The position numbers were made by a program, and so were the translations under genes. The notes under the pieces were generated by a model, which did no database searches, was not told the DNA's origin, and worked only from the letters and a program-made list of their open reading frames with translations. A DNA stretch of 64,000 nt from Nonomuraea sp. SYSU D8015 (GTDB lineage: Bacteria; Actinomycetota; Actinomycetes; Streptosporangiales; Streptosporangiaceae). Each line of letters opens with the position of its first letter. Positions within the stretch are counted from its first letter, which is position 1. The stretch spans positions 248,001 to 312,000 of the forward strand of contig NZ_VJYI01000010.1 in NCBI RefSeq assembly GCF_008065375.1, given 5' to 3'. Shown piece by piece: positions 58,567 to 64,000 of this stretch.

Positions 58567-59496
58567 TCACAGGCGGAGGTCGGCCAGGCCCCGGAGCCGC
58601 CGCAGCGCCTTGCGGGCCGCCGCGGCGATCCGCTCGTCCGGATGGTGGTCGATGAACACCTGCAGCACCCGGCCCGTCCACGGATGGTCACCGAACGCCA
58701 GGACCGCGATCGTGCCGGCCTGCTCCTCGGAGTTCATGCCCATGGCGATCGACTTGATCACCTCGCTCGCCGCGTCCCCGAACTCCAGCAGCGCCGCCGC
58801 CATGTCCACCAGCACCCAGGCGATCTCCTCGGGCACCGGCTGCCGGTCCGCGTTCCCGGTCCTGGCCGCGATCACCGCGCCCAGCTTGGGCTCCTCCAGC
58901 AGCCGTGACAACGCCAGCCGGCCCTCGTCGCCGAAGTCCGACCACAGCAGCTCCACGCCGACCGCCCGGCTGAGCGGGCTCACCGTGGCGAGCGCCGAGG
59001 CGATCTCCTCCGCCGCCGCGGCCGTGTCCCTGCCCTTCAGCCACCCCGCCAGCTCCTCGCCGCGCTCGGCCTCGGGATAGGCCCGCAGGGCGTGCAGCAG
59101 CGCCGCCGCGTCGCTGTCCGCGAACGACCCCATGACCGGGATGTCCTGCCCGGTGGTGTCCGCGATGATCAGCCGCGCCGCCCACAACCCCAGCCAGCTC
59201 AATGTGTACGGCTCCGCCTGGCGCACCAGCCCCAGCCCCGCCAGCGTCTCGGGCACGTCGCCCTTGACCGGCTCGCGCGAAAGGAACAGCCGGATGAACT
59301 CCAGCAGCAGGCCCTCGTCGGCGGCCAGCCGCTCCCGGCAGTGATCCGCCCAGGCGGCCAGCACCGCCGCGTCGTCGCCCTCCGGTTTCAGCTCCTCGGC
59401 CAGCGGGGCGGCGCGTACGGCCGCGGCGAGCGTGGCCTCGTCGGGCAGCCGGATCGGGGGCTGCAGGGGCAGCGTGTCGTCGTCGTAGGACCTCAC
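58567..59496 (-). CDS. Unknown cytoplasmic protein, helical, HEAT-like
   Basis: This is a protein of 309 residues with no signal or membrane segment, made of amphipathic helices rich in Ala, Leu and Glu. The C-terminal HPDERIAAAARKALRRLRGL looks like a HEAT-type helix. Its start is GTG at 59496; a longer open frame reaching 59742 overlaps the GNAT start region and is unlikely. I do not recognise the family. It lies head-to-head with the leader/GNAT unit, whose start region is about 75 bp away. Confidence 0.65.
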   Translation of the reverse strand: MRSYDDDTLPLQPPIRLPDEATLAAAVRAAPLAEELKPEGDDAAVLAAWADHCRERLAADEGLLLEFIRLFLSREPVKGDVPETLAGLGLVRQAEPYTLSWLGLWAARLIIADTTGQDIPVMGSFADSDAAALLHALRAYPEAERGEELAGWLKGRDTAAAAEEIASALATVSPLSRAVGVELLWSDFGDEGRLALSRLLEEPKLGAVIAARTGNADRQPVPEEIAWVLVDMAAALLEFGDAASEVIKSIAMGMNSEEQAGTIAVLAFGDHPWTGRVLQVFIDHHPDERIAAAARKALRRLRGLADLRL

Positions 59497-59570
59497 GAGC
59501 CCATCCTGTCGCGATATTTCCGCTAGAGTGCCCGCTGACGCCGAAAAGTCGGAAGAAAGGAGGCGCTGAG

Positions 59571-59660
59571 ATGTTCGGCATTGCCCCGGGCGCTCGCAGC
59601 GCCCGCTTCTACTTCTCGGAGGAACTGTGCATTTCCGTCCCGCGGTCGAGGCCGATCTAG
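59571..59660 (+). CDS. 29-codon leader reading frame before the GNAT gene
   Basis: An ATG at 59571 follows AAAGGAGG (59556-59563, 7-nt spacing), the best ribosome site in this part of the window. The frame starts MFGIAPGARSARFYFSEEL and stops at 59660, 33 bp inside the GNAT gene in another frame. A perfect hairpin GGGCGCT-CGC-AGCGCCC (59588-59604) lies within it. A possible -10 TAGAGT is at about 59524. Such a frame may couple or attenuate translation of the GNAT gene, whose own GGAGGA site lies only 3 nt from its GTG. Confidence 0.5.
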   Translation: MFGIAPGARSARFYFSEELCISVPRSRPI

Positions 59661-60589
59661 ACCGCCTGCTCGGCTGCGTCGTCGACGAGTCCATCAGCTG
59701 GGCCCACCCCGAACGCCTGCTCTCGTTCCTGGAGAGCGGCAACTACCGCTACGACCGCACCTGGCTGGCGGTGGACGGCGAGGACATCCTGGCCCGCGCC
59801 GTCTTCTGGGGGTTCCCCGGCGGCGACAAGCCGCTCGCCATGGACTGCCTGTACGTCCACCCGTCCGCCGCCGACCGCGTGGGGCTGGCCGCCGAGCTGC
59901 TGCGCCACGCCCACGCCGCCTTCGGGGAACGGCCGGCGTACCACGTGTTCGTCTCCAACGGCTGGCGCGACGACCCGCGGGCCGCCGCGGCGATCGCCTG
60001 GCGATGGGAGGCTGCCGGCCGCGCCGGGCTCACCGAGGAGCTGGAGCGCCTGCGCTACGAGTGGACGGCCGACGAGCCCGTGCCCGAGCCGTCGGACCGG
60101 CTGGAGTTCCGCGGGGATGACGACGACGAGGCGTTCGTGGCCGCGTTCCGGCGGGTCGCCGAGGGCACGCTCGACCACTACACGCGGCAGGCGCTGGTCA
60201 CCATGGACCCCGAGGCGCAGGCGCGGCAGGACGTGGAGGAGTACAAGTCGATGCCGGGGGAGCGGTCGTGGTGGCGGCTGGCGTACGCCAAGGACGGCTC
60301 TCTGGTCGGGGTCGCGCTGCCGTCGGCCAACAACGGCGGGCCCGTGGTCGGCTACCTCGGCGTGGTGCCCGAGCACCGCGGCCACGGCTACGTCGACGAC
60401 CTGCTCGCCGAGATCACCCGCTTCCACGCCGAACGGGGCGTGCAGCGGATCGCGGCCGACACGGACAGGGGTAACGTGCCGATGGCGCGGGCCTTCGAAC
60501 GCGCCGGTTACCGAAATTTCGCCATCCGGCTGGTCTTGTCCGCCAAACCGGAAATCGCGGCCGACGATCGGGATCCCGTGAACACGTGA
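59627..60589 (+). CDS. GNAT-family N-acetyltransferase, tandem-domain
   Basis: This is a protein of 320 residues. The C-terminal GNAT domain is clear: VGYLGVVPEHRGHGYVDDLL carries the acetyl-CoA-binding RGHGY motif, and GNVPMARAFERAGYRNF closes the fold. The N-terminal half (HFRPAVEADLDRLLGCVVDE) looks like a second, diverged GNAT domain. It acetylates an unknown amine. GTG at 59627 overlaps the 29-codon leader frame. The NAT gene follows 36 bp downstream. Confidence 0.87.
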   Translation: MHFRPAVEADLDRLLGCVVDESISWAHPERLLSFLESGNYRYDRTWLAVDGEDILARAVFWGFPGGDKPLAMDCLYVHPSAADRVGLAAELLRHAHAAFGERPAYHVFVSNGWRDDPRAAAAIAWRWEAAGRAGLTEELERLRYEWTADEPVPEPSDRLEFRGDDDDEAFVAAFRRVAEGTLDHYTRQALVTMDPEAQARQDVEEYKSMPGERSWWRLAYAKDGSLVGVALPSANNGGPVVGYLGVVPEHRGHGYVDDLLAEITRFHAERGVQRIAADTDRGNVPMARAFERAGYRNFAIRLVLSAKPEIAADDRDPVNT

Positions 60590-60625
60590 TGCGCACGGGC
60601 CGTCGTACCCGTCATTGTTGATCAC

Positions 60626-61399
60626 ATGACCTGGGACATGGAGAAACTCGACCTGGACGCGTACCTGACCAGGATCGGCTACGACGGCCCGCTCGCCCCC
60701 ACGGCGGCGACGTTACGCGCCGTGCACCTGGCGCACGTCCAGGCCATCCCGTTCGAGAACCTGGACGTGCTCCTCGGCCGGGGCGTCCGCCTCGACCTCG
60801 GCAGCCTGCAGGACAAGATGGTGACCGGGCGGCGCGGGGGCTACTGTCACGAGCACAACCTGCTGTTCGCCGCCGCCCTCGAACGCCTCGGCTTCACCCT
60901 GAAACGCCACCTGGCCAGGATCCGGCTCGGCCGCTACCACCTGCCGCGCTCGCACGCCACGCTCACCGTGGCGGCCGACGGCCGTACGTGGCTGGCTGAC
61001 GTCGGGTTCGGAGGTGATGGGCTGGTGGAGCCGATGCCGTTCGAGGACGGCGCCACACTGGAGTCGGGGCCCTGGCGGTGGCGGCTGGGGCGCGACGGCG
61101 ACTTCTGGGTGCTGCATTCGGGGCCTGCTTCGCGTGAGACGGAGCTGTACGCCTTCCGCCCCGACGAGCCACACTTTCCAAGCGACTTCGAGGTGGCCAA
61201 CTTCTACGTCTCGGAGCACCCGCAGTCGCCGTTCCGGCACCACGTCCTCGTCCAGCGGACCACGGCGGGCACGCGGATCCGGCTGGAGGATCTTCCAGTG
61301 ACGACCGCGGAAGAACTGGCAACGACCCTGCGCGACCGCTTCGGCATCGAAATAGCGGACCGGGACGCGCAGGCCGTTCTCCCTAAGCTTCCGACCTGA
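60626..61399 (+). CDS. nat: Arylamine N-acetyltransferase
   Basis: This is a protein of 257 residues with the complete catalytic triad: Cys74 in RRGGYCHEHN, His110 in RSHATLTV and Asp125 in LADVGFGG. It transfers acetyl groups from acetyl-CoA to arylamines, hydrazines or natural-product amines. QAIPFENLDVLLGR is the usual N-terminal family motif. It is one of two acetyltransferases in a row; co-transcription with the GNAT gene is possible. Confidence 0.95.
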   Translation: MTWDMEKLDLDAYLTRIGYDGPLAPTAATLRAVHLAHVQAIPFENLDVLLGRGVRLDLGSLQDKMVTGRRGGYCHEHNLLFAAALERLGFTLKRHLARIRLGRYHLPRSHATLTVAADGRTWLADVGFGGDGLVEPMPFEDGATLESGPWRWRLGRDGDFWVLHSGPASRETELYAFRPDEPHFPSDFEVANFYVSEHPQSPFRHHVLVQRTTAGTRIRLEDLPVTTAEELATTLRDRFGIEIADRDAQAVLPKLPT

Positions 61400-61479
61400 C
61401 CATCCACACCCATGGGCACGGGAGCCACGCCTCCGCAACCGGCCTCCGGAGCCAGCCCAGAGATCGGAACTGCCTGAGC

Positions 61480-62066
61480 TGACCACCGCCCCTTGCTTGC
61501 TGATGAGAGCATTCAGCTCGGCCCAGAATGCGTCATCGGCGGGGCGTGGCCGTGCAGAATCGTCTTCATCAAGTTGTGGATCGTACGGTGACTGGTTGAT
61601 CCGTTCGGAGAAGAGCCCGCGCTGGCGGGTGAGCGTCACCGTGTGCGGGCAGGGTAGCGCGCTGCCGACATAGACATACTGGTCGTAGCCGACGTGGACG
61701 AAGAAACTGGTCCTCGGCCTCCAAACGACACCAGGCACCGTTATCGCGCAGCATCGCCCGGACCAATTCCAGGGCGACAGCCATCGGCACCTGCGCGCCG
61801 TCGTGGTAGCCGGTCAGGTCGGGCGGGAACAGCCCGGCCAGGCCGTGACCGTCGATCGGAGGGTATACACCGAAGATGACGGAGCCGGTCACCCCCGGCT
61901 CCCGGATGGTGAGGTGGGTGATGCCGGTTTCTTCGGCGAAAGCGGCCACAGACGCTAGGTAGGCCGCTTCCACAGGGCCGTGATCGCTGTACTCGTCCTC
62001 GGGACCGACGTAGTGACCGTGCTCGTTGTGGTCGGCCGGGTCGTACTTGGTGATGCGGTAGACATG
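61480..62066 (-). pseudogene. Decayed conserved actinomycete gene of unknown function
   Basis: Reading leftward from 62066 the DNA codes VYRITKYDPADHNEHGHYVG, GPVEAAYLASVAAFAEETG and SVIFGVYPPIDGHGLAGLF without a usable start codon: TAA lies three codons before VYRIT. At about 61708 a one-base shift moves the frame to FFVHVGYDQYVYVGS, which ends DDAFWAELNALISKQGAVV near 61481. The parts read as one conserved protein of about 200 residues. Lost start, frameshift and unclear end mark it as a pseudogene. An internal GTG at 61973 could still start a short protein. Confidence 0.65.
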
Positions 62067-62101
62067 GACTTATGGCGGTTCGATCACCGGTCGGATATGC
62101 C

Positions 62102-62713
62102 TCAGGTGAGGATGCCTGTGAGCCGGGACCCGGCCGTGGGAGCGTTCACCGTCCCCATTTTGGCCAGCTCTGGTCTTCCCGCGATACTCAACGTTGCTGA
62201 GATGGCTGCACTTGGCCTCCTGACGACGTCTGTCGTCAGGGTCATCGCTATGTCTCTGGCGAGGGTACAGCCCTGTCCGTCGACCAATCGTGGACCGGAG
62301 AGGTCCCGACTGCGGGCTATTAGGATGCGCCGGCCATCCATGTGCCAATGACACACCAGGCTCGGCGCCACCCTGCCAATTCGTGAGTATTTGCATGAGA
62401 CGCATGGGGACGCGGCTACATCGACAGATGAATGGTCGATGAGATGGTCGTTTCTCTTCTGGTCGGAGTTGAAGGTGTGCTTGTCCCCAACTTTCTTACC
62501 AGGGTTGCGAAAGGCATTGTTCGTCCAGACGACAGCGGATATGGCGACTTTGTCGATCGTCCACGACGTGGGTGGCGCCGGGGGCGTTACAGTCAGCCGC
62601 CAATGTGGCTGAACGGGTGTGGCCCGGGACCGTGAAGTTGCCCCATCGACCTCTTGCTTGAGCAGTTCCCTTTCATCGGTACGCCCCATGAAGTCTGACG
62701 GATGTTCCTCCAC
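62102..62713 (-). CDS. Uncertain hypothetical protein
   Basis: This open frame has 203 codons and a GTG start. It has mixed codon use, lower in G/C third positions than the rest of the window. It contains a possible Cys/His cluster (CVSCKYSRIGR, then VCHWHMDGRR). There is no ribosome site, no recognised domain and a weak overlap with an opposite frame. It may be a real acquired gene or noise; I lean only slightly towards real. Confidence 0.3.
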   Translation of the reverse strand: MEEHPSDFMGRTDERELLKQEVDGATSRSRATPVQPHWRLTVTPPAPPTSWTIDKVAISAVVWTNNAFRNPGKKVGDKHTFNSDQKRNDHLIDHSSVDVAASPCVSCKYSRIGRVAPSLVCHWHMDGRRILIARSRDLSGPRLVDGQGCTLARDIAMTLTTDVVRRPSAAISATLSIAGRPELAKMGTVNAPTAGSRLTGILT

Positions 62714-62749
62714 CTCTATGGTAACCTGGATGATCCTGAGGCCGTTGTG

Positions 62750-63205
62750 ATGCGTAGGTTAGCCAGTGCCATCTTGGCGACAACGCTCCTACTGAGCTGT
62801 TCAGCGCAGAGTCACGAGGAGCGGGATCCCCCCGTTGAATCAGAAGCCCGGGCGTTACCTTCGGCCAGCACCCCTCCCTTCAAGGAACGGGCCCTAGCGG
62901 ACTTGAGACGGAAGGTCAAGGGGAAGATTCTACTTTTTCACGCTGACGAGAAGGCGGAACAGGCTGACTGGGCCGCCAGGGTGAGGGTCGGCACCTATTA
63001 CAAGGTGGCGGTGGATTGCGTTGGGTCCGAGGGGAATCTGGTCGTTAGAGTCACCGATGGATTAAATGTGGTTCGCCCATGCTTCGCTGGTTATACCACA
63101 TGGACCGTCGACGACCTTCCGAGGAAAGCACCCAGGAACTACAAGCTAACGGTCCAGGCGCCACGGGGAGCCAAGTGGGCAATACTCGTCGTGCGCTTGC
63201 CGTGA
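62750..63205 (+). CDS. Small lipoprotein of unknown function
   Basis: This is a protein of 151 residues. RRLASAILATTLLLSC is a lipoprotein signal with the lipobox at Cys17. The mature part is short, with LRRKVKGKILLFHADEKAEQ and a beta-rich end (YYKVAVDCVGSEGNLVVRVT, WAILVVRLP). Codon use is less GC-biased than elsewhere in the window, suggesting recent acquisition. No family is recognised. The ATG at 62750 is preferred over an upstream in-frame start because the signal peptide begins there. Confidence 0.6.
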   Translation: MRRLASAILATTLLLSCSAQSHEERDPPVESEARALPSASTPPFKERALADLRRKVKGKILLFHADEKAEQADWAARVRVGTYYKVAVDCVGSEGNLVVRVTDGLNVVRPCFAGYTTWTVDDLPRKAPRNYKLTVQAPRGAKWAILVVRLP

Positions 63206-63488
63206 TGCAGCAATATCTCCGGGACATGCGTTGGATGTTCATCAGACTTGATACTCCGAACCGATCTTGACTATTGAGCTTCTAAAGAAGCGATCACGTA
63301 GACGTATCCTTCGTCACCATGGGCCTTGCTTTTACCCTCAGTACCGGTATGGCGAGCGATCCAGCTGCCTTTCACACCCAAGAACCACGACCGACGCGGT
63401 GTCGCCTACCACGAGGAACGTTGCAAGAGCACGGCAGGGGGACCAATAAGGCCCTACCTCAAACCCGTGGTTGCCACCGGGAACGCCA

Positions 63489-63812
63489 TCAGCCGATCCC
63501 CGCGCCGCCAACCCGCAAGCTGACGGCGGTCAGCAGTTCCTGCATCTGCTCAGGTGAGGCCACGACGGAGGGCTCGGTCTCCTTGCACACCTCGGCCTCC
63601 GGGGTGGCCTGGCCACAGCAGAACAGTCCCACTTCTCCTTGCCAGGTTGAGTACGTCGGCGTGCGCACGAGCTCGAGAAGGGTCTCCGAAGAGATGAAGA
63701 CTCCCACCCGGTCGTCGCCGTCGGGCATGTCCAGCTCGAACCCAGGGGCGTGGTGAAGATCGGGGACGCGCCCTGGGTGCGACCGCGCATCGCGTCCTCT
63801 CAGCGCGCCCAT
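63489..63812 (-). CDS. Small hypothetical protein
   Basis: This is a protein of 107 residues. The region FELDMPDGDDRVGVFISSET, then LLELVRTPTYSTWQGEVGLF and CCGQATPEAEVCKETEPSVV has strongly coding codon use and a possible Cys-rich site. The first 30 residues (MGALRGRDARSHPG) look less natural. GGAG lies about 6 nt before the ATG at 63812. Family and role are unknown; cotranscription cannot be judged at the window edge. Confidence 0.5.
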   Translation of the reverse strand: MGALRGRDARSHPGRVPDLHHAPGFELDMPDGDDRVGVFISSETLLELVRTPTYSTWQGEVGLFCCGQATPEAEVCKETEPSVVASPEQMQELLTAVSLRVGGAGIG

Positions 63813-64000
63813 TCCATACTCCGTATCCTTGGTCAGGACCGCCTTGCCCTGGTGCGCGAGCCGCCAAGGTCACGGGCCTGCCTACCTTGACCTCCGGGCG
63901 TACAGGGGCATTCCCGCAGGCCACAAGCATGGACCTGTCCGGTCTCAGGAGCCGGCGTCGCCGGGCTCATGGACCAGGACTTGCCTTGTCAGCTCTACGC
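63813..64000. other. Window end, no feature recognised
   Basis: No convincing gene, repeat or RNA was seen in this stretch. Short open frames on both strands have no homology or ribosome sites. Confidence 0.4.

Noticed and set aside
61980..62351. Plus-strand frame with a hydrophobic start (VLVLGTDVVTVLVVV)
   Set aside because: It is antisense to the decayed conserved gene, and the hydrophobic run is the complement of its acidic codons.

Overview
The window is 64 kb of very GC-rich DNA. Codons end almost always in G or C, GTG and TTG starts are common, and several genes appear to be leaderless. It also carries Hanks-type Ser/Thr kinases with a single membrane segment, DUF3152 and DUF4142 lipoproteins and several PadR/TetR/DeoR/AraC regulators. 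This points to a filamentous actinomycete, probably of the Streptosporangiales (Nonomuraea-like) or a relative. The genus is an inference from gene content. The region reads as accessory chromosome arm: catabolic clusters, regulators, transporters and decayed genes, with few housekeeping genes (gnd, a peptide deformylase, PTS enzyme I and HPr).

Layout. 0-9.2 kb: aminoglycoside phosphotransferase-like kinase, FAD monooxygenase, membrane Ser/Thr kinase, exported two-repeat protein, APC permease, retropepsin-like lipoprotein, MarR regulator, DUF4142 lipoprotein. 9.3-19.4 kb: a sugar locus. A DeoR regulator and an MglA-type ATPase are transcribed leftward. Divergent from them is an operon of a secreted PA14-GH2 glycosidase, a sugar-binding lipoprotein, a second MglA-type ATPase with a large low-complexity insert, and two permeases. 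The transporter architecture is that of the YtfQRT-YjfF galactofuranose system. 19.4-21.6 kb: second receptor-like Ser/Thr kinase. 21.75-24.2 kb: remains of an SF1 helicase gene split by an IS200/IS605 element with intact TnpA, TnpB and a recognisable omega-RNA end.

24.2-27.6 kb: metallo-beta-lactamase-fold hydrolase, SDR and divergent TetR with a clear operator, DUF3152 protein. 27.7-33.2 kb: CdaR-type regulator divergent from a sodium:solute symporter, a 43-residue membrane microprotein and a D-amino-acid-dehydrogenase-like flavoenzyme, which overlaps tail-to-tail with a second flavoenzyme. 33.3-41.3 kb: PemK-like protein, AraC regulator, VOC protein, thioesterase, a secreted/membrane gene pair, gnd, a broken HAD hydrolase and an NAD(P)-binding protein. 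41.4-50 kb: GH29 fucosidase behind a CRP-like palindrome, then a complete PTS operon (DeoR, PfkB kinase, mannitol-type EIIC, EIIB and EIIA, zinc dehydrogenase, HPr, EI).

50-61.4 kb: serine hydrolase, PadR-CPBP protease pair under a 44-bp palindrome, YjbR and CBS proteins, a deformylase/XRE-cupin/aromatic decarboxylase operon, a methyltransferase, two unknown proteins, a GNAT enzyme preceded by a short leader reading frame, and an arylamine N-acetyltransferase. 61.4-64 kb: lower-GC, poorly coding DNA with one decayed conserved gene, a small lipoprotein and two uncertain reading frames.

Two themes recur. First, low-complexity (Gly/Ala/Pro/Ser) expansions occur inside otherwise conserved enzymes: an ABC ATPase, a DAO-family oxidase and PTS enzyme I. 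Second, a putative -10 box often sits 4-8 nt from a start codon, suggesting leaderless transcripts. No tRNA, rRNA or CRISPR array was seen.
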